This document shows, piece by piece, positions 44,507-53,408 of a stretch of 64,000 bases of DNA. The DNA comes from Natronococcus sp. AD-5 (GTDB lineage Archaea; Halobacteriota; Halobacteria; Halobacteriales; Natrialbaceae). Below the pieces are notes generated by a model, which had not been told where the DNA came from, ran no database searches, and saw only the letters and a program-made list of their open reading frames with translations. Location: positions 2,604,001 to 2,668,000 of the forward strand of contig NZ_CP132294.1 of the NCBI RefSeq assembly GCF_030734285.1. Reading direction: 5' to 3'. Position 1 is the stretch's first letter; each line of letters opens with the position of its first letter. Both the position numbers and the translations under genes were made by a program.

Positions 44507-45556
44507 TTATCCGTCGAGTCGCTCGCGCGCCGCTGCCACGACGAGCGGGAGCGTGATCGTCGCGTCGCCGTAGACCGAGGCGTTCTCGGCGTCCTTCTCG
44601 AGTTTACCCCAGGAACGGGCCTCCTCGAGCGTCGCGCCCGAGAGACCGCCCGTCTGTTTGGGGTCCATCGTCAGCTGGACGGCGTAATCGTAGGCTCCCG
44701 GCGCGACGAGCATCGTCTGGAGGGTGAAGTTCTTGGGGACGCCGCCGCCGACGACGAACGCGCCGGCTTCCTCGGCCTCGAACGCGAGGTCGGTCAGCGC
44801 CGTCATGTCCGCGAGCGCGTCGAGCGAGAACGGCGAGGTCTGGGAGTACATCCACGCCTGGAGGCCGAGCACGGAATCCTGCACCGCGGGGCAGTAGATC
44901 GGGACGTCGTGCTCGTAAGCCGCGGCGGCGACGCCGGGGCCCTCGTCGACGTCGTCGCGCTCGTTGACCTCGGCGTTGGCCCGCCCGAGTTCGCGGGTGA
45001 GCCGTTCGATCGAGACCGGCCCCGACTCCTCGGCTTCGGCCTCGAGCACGGGGAAAACCTCCTCGCGCAGGTGCGACTCGAACGTCGCGAAGTACTCCTG
45101 GGGGAGGTAAACGTTGTAGATGCGGTCGACGCCCTCGTCGCGGAGCGTCTCGTCGTGTTCGCGCTCGGTCTTCCCCTCGGCGCGGACGCAGCCGTGGTGG
45201 TGCTTGCCGCCGATCGCCTCGATCGAGTCGTGGGTGAGGTTCGCCCCGGTCGTGACGAGCGCGTCGACGTGGCCGTCCCGGATCAGGTCGGCGACGATCC
45301 GTCGCATCCCCGTCGGGACCATCGCCCCCGCGAGCCCGAAGAAGACGGTCACGTCGTCGTCGAACATCGCCTCCGTCACGCCGACCGCCTCGTGCAGGTC
45401 CGCCGCGCCGACGCCCGCGTTGCCGTACTCGTCGGCCAGTTCGCCGACGGTCATCCCGGTGCGCGCCTCCGCGTGACCGACCGGGTCGTGTTCGAACGTC
45501 TCCCGCTCGGGCTCGCGGTGTTCGTGGCCGTCCCCGTCGTCGTGCTCCTCGGTCAT
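44507..45556 (-). CDS. dys: Deoxyhypusine synthase
   Basis: Transfers a butylamine (from spermidine, or an agmatine-derived group in haloarchaea) to a lysine of eIF5A, the first hypusination step. 349 residues. FFGLAGAMVPTGMRRIVADL and ALVTTGANLTHDSIEAIGGK are NAD/polyamine motifs, and GGGVPKNFTLQ holds catalytic Lys275. The N-terminus is a haloarchaeal His/Asp/Glu-rich extension. The substrate protein eIF5A is encoded at 55617, with the agmatinase-like gene overlapping it. Cytoplasmic. Confidence 0.93.
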   Translation of the reverse strand: MTEEHDDGDGHEHREPERETFEHDPVGHAEARTGMTVGELADEYGNAGVGAADLHEAVGVTEAMFDDDVTVFFGLAGAMVPTGMRRIVADLIRDGHVDALVTTGANLTHDSIEAIGGKHHHGCVRAEGKTEREHDETLRDEGVDRIYNVYLPQEYFATFESHLREEVFPVLEAEAEESGPVSIERLTRELGRANAEVNERDDVDEGPGVAAAAYEHDVPIYCPAVQDSVLGLQAWMYSQTSPFSLDALADMTALTDLAFEAEEAGAFVVGGGVPKNFTLQTMLVAPGAYDYAVQLTMDPKQTGGLSGATLEEARSWGKLEKDAENASVYGDATITLPLVVAAARERLDG

Positions 45557-45954
45557 GTCCTCGAGTCGGCGGGCCAGCGCTTTGAACGCCGCGGTCTCGC
45601 CTCGTGCACCGCCGACCAGCGTTACGTATAGGTCAAACAGTTACCGGAGCAGCAATTGATCTCCCCGGTAGCTGTCAGAAACAGCGTGGTGAATACGGAG
45701 TTTCTGTACAGTACGACAGCCCTATGTATTCCCTGCGTTTGTCCCTGAACTATCCGTTAGAGAAACTGTTTATTGGCCGCTGTATTGCTCGAATTTCGTC
45801 GAGTAGATCGCAAATGAGCGGGTAGTAAGCAGAAGGAGTTCTCCAAACGCTAGACTCTAGCGGGGGGACGATACTGAAGACGAGTTTATTTTGATGTTTA
45901 TTTTCAATGTGTTACTTCATTCGAATATCTGTAGGTGGAGAGGGGAAAACAGCT
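45557..45954. other. AT-rich gap with relic repeats
   Basis: About 400 bases at the start of a low-GC island. A repeat copy (acagcgtggtgaatac at 45680-45695) and a TATA-like gtttatttt (45884-45892) are visible. No gene. Confidence 0.5.
45679..45725 (+). repeat. IS-relic segment (copy C)
   Basis: aaacagcgtggtgaatac, with the following bases aligning loosely to 46912-46950 and 61644-61690. Probably a fragment of an unidentified insertion element. Confidence 0.4.
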
Positions 45955-46431
45955 ATGATAGAGTATGACAAACCGAAGATTATGGGCGGACGTAATAACT
46001 CTGAAGAGGAGTCCTCTCCTCAGCCTGACGACGACTGTGAACGCCCGCAGATCTCCCCGGCTGTCCTCAGGGTTGATTACGTCTTTGAGGCACTCGCCCA
46101 TCCTCGCCGCCGCTATCTCCTGTACACGCTGGCAGTCGAGACAGAGTGGTCCCTTCGCGAATTAGCTACCAAAATCGTTGCGTGGGAACAGAACATCCCC
46201 GAGGAAACCGTCCGCCCAGACGAACGAGATAAGGTCTATCTCTCGTTGTACCATACGCACATCCCAAAACTGGAGAAGTGCCAGATTATCTCCTTTAACG
46301 CGCGAACGGAAACCATCGAAACTGCATCAAGCGCTGAGCAAGTCATTGCAGCGTTGGAAGGCGCCGGAACCAGTATCGACAGTGAACAAGAATCACACGC
46401 ACACCGTGACAACCATGAGTGGTTTACCTGA
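45955..46431 (+). CDS. DUF7344-like winged-helix regulator
   Basis: 158 residues. VFEALAHPRRRYLLYTLAVE, ELATKIVAWEQNIPEETVRP and YHTHIPKLEKCQIISFNART form the winged helix of the DUF7344-like group, with an acidic N-terminal tail and a Ser/Glu-rich C-terminus. Lower GC than its surroundings suggests recent acquisition. A purine-rich ggtggagagggg precedes ATG 45955; an upstream ATG (45907) is less likely. Its last 17 bases overlap the HalOD1 gene, so the two are coupled. DNA binding is inferred; the ligand is unknown. Confidence 0.78.
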   Translation: MIEYDKPKIMGGRNNSEEESSPQPDDDCERPQISPAVLRVDYVFEALAHPRRRYLLYTLAVETEWSLRELATKIVAWEQNIPEETVRPDERDKVYLSLYHTHIPKLEKCQIISFNARTETIETASSAEQVIAALEGAGTSIDSEQESHAHRDNHEWFT

Positions 46432-46762
46432 TGACGAGTTCACCAATTCCACGTCCGAACCGGCAGACGAGAGCTGGCAGACGGTCGTCCAAGCCCATTA
46501 CGACCACGACGACCGCCACGATCTCACAACGACGATTATCCTTGCAATCGCGGAGGCCGAAGGGGTTCCCCCAACAGCAATCAAATCGCCGCGACTGGAC
46601 GACCTAATAGATGTCCCAGCGGTCGAAGAGGCTCTGTTCGACGCTCGCACGGATACTCAAGAGATCGACAGGGAGGAATCGTTCACGTTCCGGTACAGCG
46701 ACTACCAGGTTCGCATCCAATCCGATGGCTGGGTACTCGTCTCCGCTCCTGTCGAGAGGTGA
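46415..46762 (+). CDS. HalOD1 output-domain protein
   Basis: 115 residues. WQTVVQAHYDHDDRHDLTTT, LAIAEAEGVPPTAIKSPRLD, VPAVEEALFDAR and FTFRYSDYQVRIQSDGWVLV give the HalOD1 (halobacterial output domain 1) pattern of helix-strand-strand. No sensor or other domain is fused. HalOD1 often accompanies receiver or HTH domains; here its gene overlaps a DUF7344-like regulator by 17 bases, suggesting that the two act as separate subunits. The domain's biochemical role is unknown. Confidence 0.8.
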   Translation: MSGLPDDEFTNSTSEPADESWQTVVQAHYDHDDRHDLTTTIILAIAEAEGVPPTAIKSPRLDDLIDVPAVEEALFDARTDTQEIDREESFTFRYSDYQVRIQSDGWVLVSAPVER

Positions 46763-46865
46763 GCGAACGTCACGGTGGCAGTAATAAGATTGTCCACTGC
46801 GTTATATATCCCTCTGTATCGAGCAATCCGACTTGGCGATTGTTAGAAGATAGGCCGTGCTGCAT

Positions 46866-46970
46866 ACACGCTATCTATTGAAGCTCTAAGTGAACTGCCG
46901 GGTTTTGCCCTAAACAGCGTACTGAATACAGGGAATGTGTGTAACACGGCACCTACTTTTAACTCAACTG
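46866..46970 (+). repeat. IS-relic segment (copy A)
   Basis: cgctatctattgaagctcta ... aaacagcgtactgaatacag, alignable with copy B at 61596-61700 and less well with C (45679) and D (63735). AT-rich, no open frame. Confidence 0.45.
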
Positions 46971-47033
46971 TCATTATCCGACCCAACCAGTCAATAGGTG
47001 TTCGAACTGATTATGGAGCCAGCCGTATAAGCA

Positions 47034-47340
47034 TTAATCGAAACTGATAGCTAACTCCCCTCCGTCAATCTGAATCCCGTAATTGTCAGCATTGAAAGAC
47101 ATTTCGATGCGGTCGGCGGTGCTGACAAGCGTATTAAGTGCTTCGGAATCGATATAATCAAACAAAGTGGTGTTAAGTTCTGTCGAGATATTGATCGAAT
47201 CAACAGTTTCAACGGCAGCAATGCCATTGATGATTGCAATACTCGGGCCTGTGTCCGACCAATCGAACTCACCTACGATCGAGTTGTTTTCCTGTCTGAA
47301 TCCCCCGTGCTTCCCGTGGCTACTGATTTAGTTGAAGCTG
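47034..47340 (-). pseudogene. HalOD1 gene lacking a start
   Basis: The minus frame reads SIVGEFDWSDTGPSIAIING, then IAAVETVDSINISTELNTTL, FDYIDSEALNTLVS and EMSFNADNYGIQIDGGELAI, ending at TAA. It is a second HalOD1 domain, low-GC like its neighbour. The frame has no ATG, GTG or TTG in the right place; upstream it fuses to an IS-relic-like stretch (LTPRVLSNSDNGW). It looks 5'-truncated by an insertion event. An atypical start codon cannot be excluded. Confidence 0.6.
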
Positions 47341-47369
47341 TTTTGACTATTTGAATGACATCACGCCCT

Positions 47370-47442
47370 ATATACAGCGCGACTCTCCAGCCGTTATCGC
47401 TATTTGACAGAACCCGCGGCGTTAGGTGCGCATCTCTACGTA
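47370..47442 (-). repeat. IS-relic segment (copy F)
   Basis: cgttaggtgcgcatctctacgta (47420-47442) matches cgttaggttcgccctctctacgta at 63791-63814 apart from two substitutions and one indel. The minus-strand reading contains AHLTP, similar to ANLTQ in copy D. Confidence 0.45.
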
Positions 47443-47503
47443 GCGAATCGTTCAGTTCAGATCCGCTCTCGATTCCGGATAAAAACCGTAGCGCTATCTA
47501 CGG

Positions 47504-48391
47504 CTACAGGTACGTCTCCAGAAGATTCGTCGGAAGGGTGACGGGATCGACTCCGACCGGGACCGGGAACGGACACGACGTCTCGACGGCGCTGGTTCGT
47601 TCGGCGAGCAGTTCGCCCTCGCGGAAGAGCCGGACGGCGATCTCGCCGTCGGGCGCCTCGACGGAGAAACACGTCGTCATCCCTGCCGGCACCGTCAGCG
47701 TCTCGAGCGGGTCGTCGGGCTCCGGATCGTCAGCGGGGCCCGCATCGTCGCGCTTCTCGTTCGTTTCCCGGTCGCAATCGCCGGCGTCCGCCGCGTCCGA
47801 ACCGCCGCCGAGGATGATCTCGCCGAAGAACTCCTCCTGGCAGGCGTCGAACTCGGGGTTCGACGCCGTCAAATCGCCGGCGCCGGGGACGGCGGGATCG
47901 TCGCGGAACGCCTCGGCAGTACCGACGACGGCGTCGTCGGGAATTCGCTCGAGTTCGCGCGCGTCGAACGTCCGCTCTCCGTCGACCGCGCCGACCGGCT
48001 CGATCACGTTCCCGATTTCGCCGTCGGCGGCGACGAACGTCGCCTCGAGGATCACGTCGACGAAGTCGCCGACGACGCGGACCGTCCGGCAGTCGACGAA
48101 CTCGATGCGCTCCTCGGGCGGGGTTACGGATCGCCACTCGAGCGTAACGTCGTCGGTACCGTCGTTAGTAACGCAGAAAATCGCCGCGTCGCGTTTCTCG
48201 TCCACGCACGCGGGAGTGAGTCTGACGCCCTCGTTGTCACAGCCGTCCCGATCGCCGGCCGACGTCTCGCCGGTCTTTCGATCGTCGCCGACAGCGACGC
48301 CCGCGACGGTTCCCGGCGCACTACCGATCACCGCGGTCGTAACGGTGACCCTTCGCAACCACTCTCGTCTGGAAGGGGTCTCTTGTGTCAT
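47504..48391 (-). CDS. Tat-exported hypothetical protein
   Basis: 295 residues. SRREWLRRVTVTTAVIGSAP is a twin-arginine signal. The mature part has several Cys residues (GCDNEGVRLTPACVDEKRDA, FVDCRTVRVVGD, EFDACQEEFFGE, MTTCFSVEAPD) and beta-strand stretches, with an acidic linker. Cys pairs suggest disulfides or metal. There is no known domain. ATG 48391 sets the Tat signal. Probably secreted and cell-wall or extracellular. Flanked by the low-GC island and the NIF3 gene. Confidence 0.72.
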   Translation of the reverse strand: MTQETPSRREWLRRVTVTTAVIGSAPGTVAGVAVGDDRKTGETSAGDRDGCDNEGVRLTPACVDEKRDAAIFCVTNDGTDDVTLEWRSVTPPEERIEFVDCRTVRVVGDFVDVILEATFVAADGEIGNVIEPVGAVDGERTFDARELERIPDDAVVGTAEAFRDDPAVPGAGDLTASNPEFDACQEEFFGEIILGGGSDAADAGDCDRETNEKRDDAGPADDPEPDDPLETLTVPAGMTTCFSVEAPDGEIAVRLFREGELLAERTSAVETSCPFPVPVGVDPVTLPTNLLETYL

Positions 48392-48664
48392 TGGTCGGTC
48401 TCCCCGGGAACGGCCCCGAGAACGCGAGTGAGTTGCGACGCATCGACCATTGTTATCGACAGTCTGCACGGGGTTCACGACGGCCAACAGCATCCCGGCG
48501 CGCGAACGACACCGGGTCGTGGCCGTTCTTCCGCTCGAGGCACCCGTCTGACGGTGACGGCTCATCTCGGCCGAACGCGACGAGCCTGTACGCCGTCGTT
48601 ACGCGTCGCTACGCGGGCGTATGCGCTTCCAACTTCCGTCAAGGAGACCGTACAGCGAGTCGAG

Positions 48665-49432
48665 TCAGAGTCCGGTCGGGACCTCGAGATAGGTCGTCTC
48701 GAGCCCCCACCCGTCGACGAGGTCCCGGAGCGCTCGCACGCCGAACGTCTCGGTGGCGTAGTGGCCCGCCAGCGCGACGTTGATACCCGCCTCCCGGGCC
48801 TCGTGGTAGACCTTCCCTTTGCCCTCGCCCGTGACGAGCGCGTCCGCGCCCGCCGCGACGGCCTCGTCGAGCCAGTCGGCGCCGCTGCCGGTGACGATCG
48901 CGATCTCTTCGATCTCGTCGGGGCCGAACTCGAGGAGCCGGACCGGCTGGTCGTCGGTCTCGAGTTCCGACTCGAGGCGCCGTCGCAACTCATCGGGCGC
49001 GTACGGATCGGCCGCCGTCCCGCGCTGGCCGATGTACTCCGGCCCCAGCTCGCCGAAGGCGGCGCGGCTCTCGAGGTCGAGGACGTCGGCGACGCCGGCG
49101 GCGTTGCCGAGCTCCCGGTGACCGTCGAGCGGGAGGTGCGAGACGTACAGCGCGAGGCCCTCCTCGAGCAGGGGCTCGAGCCGGTCGTAGGTGCGGCCGG
49201 TCACGCTGTCGAAGCCGCCCCAGGAGATGCCGTGGTGGACGACGAGCGCGTCCGCGCCGGCGTCGATGGCGCGCTCGAAGGTCTCGGCGACGCCGTCGAC
49301 GGCGAACGCGACGTGCTCGACGGTGCCCTCGTCGGGGCCGACCTGGAGTCCGTTCGCGCTGGCGTCGATATCGGCGTAGTCGTCCGTGCGTAGCTCCTCG
49401 TCGAGTCGGTCGACGAACGTCGGGAGGTCCAT
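48665..49432 (-). CDS. NIF3-like dinuclear metal protein
   Basis: 255 residues. LVVHHGISWGGFDSVTGRTY, YVSHLPLDGHRELGNAAGVA and LVTGEGKGKVYHEAREAGIN carry the His/Asp/Glu dimetal site of NIF3/GTP cyclohydrolase I type 2-like proteins, which form hexamers. The cellular role is debated (GTP cyclohydrolase activity in some, metal chaperone in others). Cytoplasmic. Start ATG 49432. Confidence 0.9.
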   Translation of the reverse strand: MDLPTFVDRLDEELRTDDYADIDASANGLQVGPDEGTVEHVAFAVDGVAETFERAIDAGADALVVHHGISWGGFDSVTGRTYDRLEPLLEEGLALYVSHLPLDGHRELGNAAGVADVLDLESRAAFGELGPEYIGQRGTAADPYAPDELRRRLESELETDDQPVRLLEFGPDEIEEIAIVTGSGADWLDEAVAAGADALVTGEGKGKVYHEAREAGINVALAGHYATETFGVRALRDLVDGWGLETTYLEVPTGL

Positions 49433-49522
49433 GACTCGAAATGGTCTCGCGACCGCCTTGTATCCGAGTGGTTCCGCGTCGCCCGGTCGCCGACGAAGCG
49501 GGTCGAGGAACCCGCGGCCGCG

Positions 49523-51991
49523 CTACATCAGGTAGAACAGCGGGAACAGGATGACCCACACGATGTCGACGAAGTGCCAGTAGACGCCGAAGAACTCGAC
49601 CGGCCGCTGGTCCCCGAGGTAGGCGTCGACCGACCAGATTCGATAGAGCAGGAATCCGGCGATCAACAGGCCGAAGATCACGTGCAGCGCGTGTAGTCCG
49701 GTGGTCACGAAGTACGTGGAGTACTGCAGTTCAGTGAACCAGTAGGCGCCGTGTTCGAACTCGTAGCTCCACTCCCAGCCCTTCACGACGAGGAACGTGA
49801 ACCCGAGCAGCATCGTCGCGCCGAGGGCTCCGAGCAGTCCCCGTTTGTTCCGGCGCTCGGCCATCACGAGCGCGAGCACGACCGTAAAACTCGAGGTCAA
49901 CAGGACGTACGTGTTGAGGAGTCCGACCACCGCTGACGGGGGAACGGGCTCCCAGGCGCCCCATCCCGTGTGGAGGCGCAAGAAGACGTAGCCCCCGATC
50001 ACGGCGCCGAATAGGACGACGTCCGACGCCAGGAAGATCCAGACGCCGAGCTTCGTTCGTCCGACGCCCTCGAACGGCCAGCGTTCGGCGATGGCCATCT
50101 CCGGCGCGTGGAACCGTTCGCGCCCGTACTCGAAGAGGGCATACCCGAGCAACGCCGCGCCGAGCAGGGTGAAGATCGGATACAGGATGCTCTTCTCGGC
50201 TTCGGTTCCCACCAGTCTGTCCGACACGGCGCCGGTCCCCTCGGCGAACTCGATGACGTACGGCGTGAGTCCCGCCAGCCCGAGGAAGAACACGAACGTT
50301 CCGGCTCCGATGACGAGCGGCCAGATGCTCGCGTGGTCCGCGTGACCCGCGTGGGCCGCGTTCTCGGTTTCGTGCGCCGTCGCACCGCCGTCGGTCGCAG
50401 CCGTCGAGTCGTCGACGACCTCGAGGTGACCGCTGGCGTAGCTGGGACGACCGTCCCAGTTCTCGAGCGGCGGCGGCGAGGGAACCGTCCACTCGGCCGT
50501 GCGCGAGTACTCCCAGGGATTGTCGGGGGCGCGGGGCCCTGCGATCCAGCTGTAGGCGAGCGTCACGAAGATCAGGACCCACGACGCGGCGAGGACGAAC
50601 GCCCCGACGGTCGCGATCTGGTGGTAGAACTCCATCCCTTCGCCGTAGTGGAAGACGCGTCGCGGGGTCTCCCAGGCGAGGAACATCGGGAAGTACAGCA
50701 GGTTGAAGCCGACGAAGTAGACCGCGAAGCTGAGCTTGCCCAGCGTCTCGGAGTACATCTTGCCCGTGATCTTCGGCCACCAGTAGTAGAGGCCGGCGAT
50801 CAGGGCGGTCACGCCCGCGACCATCACGTAGTGGAAGTGGGCGACGACCCAGTAGGTGCCGCGGAACTCGTAGTCGAGCACGACGGCACCGAGGAACACG
50901 CCGGTGATCCCGCCGAGGATGAACAGCACGAGCGCACCCATCGAGAAGAGAAACGGCGTCGTGAATCGGACCCGCCCCTTGACCATCGTGTAGATCAGCG
51001 CGAACACGATGAGATCGAAGGGGAGGGAGATCCCGATGGTCGTCGCCATGAACAGCGTCTTGATCTCGAGGTTGATGGTCGTCAGGAACATGTGGTGCAT
51101 CCAGACCAAAAAGGACTGGACGGCCACGAGGACCATCGCGATGATGACCCACTTGCGACCGATGAGCCGCCGCCCCGTGAACGTCTGGAACGTCTCGAAC
51201 ATGACTCCCAGCGCGGGGAAGAAGACGATGTACACCTCCGGATGGCCGAAGAACCAGAACAGGTGGGCCCACATCAGGCTCGAGCCCTGTTCCGTCGCGA
51301 AGTACTGGGTCAGGAGGATGCGATCGCTCGAGAGCATCAGGAGTGCGGCCAGCAGCGCGGCGAACGCGAAGAGCATCATCCAGACCGTCAGCAGCCACGA
51401 CCAGGTGAAAAGCGGCATGTTCCACAGCCCGAGTCCCTCCGCGCGCGAGTAGTGGATCGTGGTGAGGAAGTTCACCGAACTGAGCGTGATCGAGAGCACG
51501 AACATGACCAGCGCGAGGATGGTCGCGTTGCTGCCGGTCGTCGCCTCCATCGCCGGATGGTATATCGGTACGTTCAACGGCGCGTACATGTACCAGCCGC
51601 CGGCGAACGCGCTCTCCTGAAAGAACGCGATCGCGAACAGGATCCCCGAGAACAGGTAGAACCAGTAGCTCAGGGCGTTCAACCGGGGGAACGCGAGGTC
51701 TTTCGCTCCGATCTGTAACGGGACGAGGTAGTTCGCAAAGCCGGCCGCGAACGGCGAGAGGAACCAGAACACCATCAGCAGGCCGTGGGTCGTCACCGCC
51801 TGGTTGTACTCGATGCTCGTGAGCAGGTCCGTTCCGCCGCTCTCCCACAGGTGGGCGCGGAACAGAAGCGACATGACGCCGCCGAGGACGAGGAAGAACA
51901 GCGCCGTTATCAGGTAGAGGATCCCGACGTCCTTGTGGTTGGTCGTGACGAGCCAGCGCTTGACGGTCGTCTTCGGCGGCAGCTCACTCAT
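49523..51991 (-). CDS. Fused cytochrome c oxidase subunits I and III
   Basis: 822 residues. Subunit I (about 1-565): NHKDVGILYLITALFFLVLG, WFFGHPEVYIVFFPALGVMF with the His-Tyr cross-link pair, VWMHHMF (CuB), and VAHFHYVMVAG (heme axial His). A linker of about 60 residues (TAATDGGATAHETENAAHAG) leads to subunit III (about 620-822; LGVWIFLASDVVLFGAVIGG, FTELQYSTYFVTTGLHALHV, WHFVDIVWVILFPLFYL). The fusion is typical of several aa3-type oxidases. It reduces O2 and pumps protons in the membrane. The ATG lies within an upstream small gene's end (51984), suggesting coupling. Confidence 0.95.
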   Translation of the reverse strand: MSELPPKTTVKRWLVTTNHKDVGILYLITALFFLVLGGVMSLLFRAHLWESGGTDLLTSIEYNQAVTTHGLLMVFWFLSPFAAGFANYLVPLQIGAKDLAFPRLNALSYWFYLFSGILFAIAFFQESAFAGGWYMYAPLNVPIYHPAMEATTGSNATILALVMFVLSITLSSVNFLTTIHYSRAEGLGLWNMPLFTWSWLLTVWMMLFAFAALLAALLMLSSDRILLTQYFATEQGSSLMWAHLFWFFGHPEVYIVFFPALGVMFETFQTFTGRRLIGRKWVIIAMVLVAVQSFLVWMHHMFLTTINLEIKTLFMATTIGISLPFDLIVFALIYTMVKGRVRFTTPFLFSMGALVLFILGGITGVFLGAVVLDYEFRGTYWVVAHFHYVMVAGVTALIAGLYYWWPKITGKMYSETLGKLSFAVYFVGFNLLYFPMFLAWETPRRVFHYGEGMEFYHQIATVGAFVLAASWVLIFVTLAYSWIAGPRAPDNPWEYSRTAEWTVPSPPPLENWDGRPSYASGHLEVVDDSTAATDGGATAHETENAAHAGHADHASIWPLVIGAGTFVFFLGLAGLTPYVIEFAEGTGAVSDRLVGTEAEKSILYPIFTLLGAALLGYALFEYGRERFHAPEMAIAERWPFEGVGRTKLGVWIFLASDVVLFGAVIGGYVFLRLHTGWGAWEPVPPSAVVGLLNTYVLLTSSFTVVLALVMAERRNKRGLLGALGATMLLGFTFLVVKGWEWSYEFEHGAYWFTELQYSTYFVTTGLHALHVIFGLLIAGFLLYRIWSVDAYLGDQRPVEFFGVYWHFVDIVWVILFPLFYLM

Positions 51992-52202
51992 CGGCTCTCT
52001 CCTCGGGGCGGCCGCGGCGTCTGGCGTGGCGATCCCGTCTCCGATCGGCGCTCGGGCGCTGATTCGCTGGCAGCCGGTCTGTGGCGAGACGCCGATCGAA
52101 GAGTGAAACGAGGACCATCAACAAGGGAACGCTCTCGACCGTTACGGGTATGAAGGTATCCAGTTGCGCTTGCAAGGCCAGGATTCCGTACGGCGGTGGC
52201 AC
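51984..52202 (-). CDS. Small membrane protein upstream of the oxidase
   Basis: 72 residues from GTG 52202. One hydrophobic helix (TFIPVTVESVPLLMVLVSLF) is followed by an Arg-rich tail. Its stop overlaps the oxidase ATG by 8 bases, so coupled translation is likely. Haloarchaeal oxidase operons often contain a short accessory membrane protein, but I do not recognise this one. An open frame formed by chance is possible. Confidence 0.45.
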   Translation of the reverse strand: MPPPYGILALQAQLDTFIPVTVESVPLLMVLVSLFDRRLATDRLPANQRPSADRRRDRHARRRGRPEERADE

Positions 52203-52223
52203 TCCCGACTCGAGCGCCGCCGC

Positions 52224-52916
52224 TCAGTCCGACGGCGATCGAAACGCCCTGATCGTGTGATACTCGAGCGACGCGGCGTCGCGCTCGAGTTCGGTCCACC
52301 CGAGCTCGGTGAAGATGCGACGCCAGTCGCGGACGTACAGCGGCACGCCGTCGACGTTCCGCGTTTCGCGCGCGGCCGATCCAGGGTCGTCCGCGCCCCC
52401 CTCCGCGGATGGCTCGCCGCCGCCCGCGCTCGTCTCCGCGGACGAGTCGTCGGCCGCGCTCCCGGCGTCGGTTTCCGCCGTGATGAGGAGCGTTTCGGTC
52501 AGGCGGGTCAGTTCGTCGAACACCCACTCCGCGTCGGAGTGAAGGTGCTGTAACGTCTCGACCGAGTAGACGACGTCGAAGCGATCGTCGTCGGCGTCGC
52601 GGACGATTTCCTCGAGGGGAGCGCGGTAGAACGTCCCGGTCTCCGCGAGGTCGGGGTAGGTGCGCTCCATCACGTCGAAGGCCGCGTCGTTGATGTCGAC
52701 CCCGTACAGGTTCTCGTAGCCGTGCTCGCGGAGGTGTGCGAGGTGGCGGCCCGAACTACAGCCGAGTTCCAGTACGTCGGCGTCGGAACCGACGACGCGA
52801 TCCAGCGTTCGTCGGATTCGTTCGCTCGTTTCGTTCGGTCCGTAATAGGCGTAGTACGCCGGGGAGTACGCACCCGTCCGGGTCGCCCACCGGTCGTGTA
52901 TTTCGTTTCCGTCCAT
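52224..52916 (-). CDS. SAM-dependent methyltransferase (class I)
   Basis: 230 residues. VLELGCSSGRHLAHLREHGY and YGVDINDAAFDVMERTYPDL are SAM-binding motifs I and II, and FDVVYSVETLQHL is motif IV. A 40-residue low-complexity Ala/Gly/Ser/Glu insert lies between about 150 and 185 (ETSAGGGEPSAEGGADD). The target is unknown; quinone/ubiquinone-like and protein methylases share this pattern. Cytoplasmic. It precedes the small membrane protein and oxidase by 22 bases, so it may be part of the oxidase operon. Confidence 0.85.
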   Translation of the reverse strand: MDGNEIHDRWATRTGAYSPAYYAYYGPNETSERIRRTLDRVVGSDADVLELGCSSGRHLAHLREHGYENLYGVDINDAAFDVMERTYPDLAETGTFYRAPLEEIVRDADDDRFDVVYSVETLQHLHSDAEWVFDELTRLTETLLITAETDAGSAADDSSAETSAGGGEPSAEGGADDPGSAARETRNVDGVPLYVRDWRRIFTELGWTELERDAASLEYHTIRAFRSPSD

Positions 52917-53071
52917 GGTCGTCGGAATCCGCTGGTCGCTGTCGCCGCTCGCGGGACTCGAGCGCGAGTGCGACGAGGCGATCGCGCTACGCGAGTACGG
53001 TCGTAGCCACCGTCGGGCGTCGCTCTTTCGGACGGCGACGATCGGGACGTCGTCGGGCCGGCGACCGTCCG

Positions 53072-53266
53072 CTACAGCCGCGTGAGGTTCTTCGCCCGCG
53101 GGCCTTTCTCCGCCTGTTCGATCTCGAACTCTACCTCCTGGCCCTCTTCGAGGTCCGCGCCGCCGACGTCCTCCATGTGGAAGAAGACGTCGTCGTCGAT
53201 CTCATCGGTCTCGATGAAGCCGTAGCCGCCAGTGTCGTTGAAGAACGCAACCGTTCCGGTTGGCAT
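53072..53266 (-). CDS. cspA: Cold-shock protein
   Basis: 64 residues. TGTVAFFNDTGGYGFIETDE is RNP1-like and DDVFFHMEDVGGADLEEGQE RNP2-like, with GPRAKNLTRL at the end. This is the standard CspA OB fold that binds single-stranded RNA/DNA. ATG 53266 is preferred; an upstream open frame adds nonsense. Haloarchaeal CspA proteins are commonly induced in cold or salt stress. It is the only Csp in the window. Confidence 0.93.
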   Translation of the reverse strand: MPTGTVAFFNDTGGYGFIETDEIDDDVFFHMEDVGGADLEEGQEVEFEIEQAEKGPRAKNLTRL

Positions 53267-53408
53267 CGGTTGATCTCCACCGCCCGAGCATATATATCCG
53301 AGGCCGGAGAGTGCTACGAGGTACCACCCCGCGACGGACGGGCCGGTATTTCGGCGTATCGCCGCTCGAGGGATCCATTTACCACCCCGTCCGCTGATAG
53401 ACCGAGTC

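Noticed and set aside
50108-51718. 536-codon plus-strand frame opposite the cytochrome oxidase
   Set aside because: Low-complexity Glu/Arg product; the minus strand carries the clear CoxI/III motifs.
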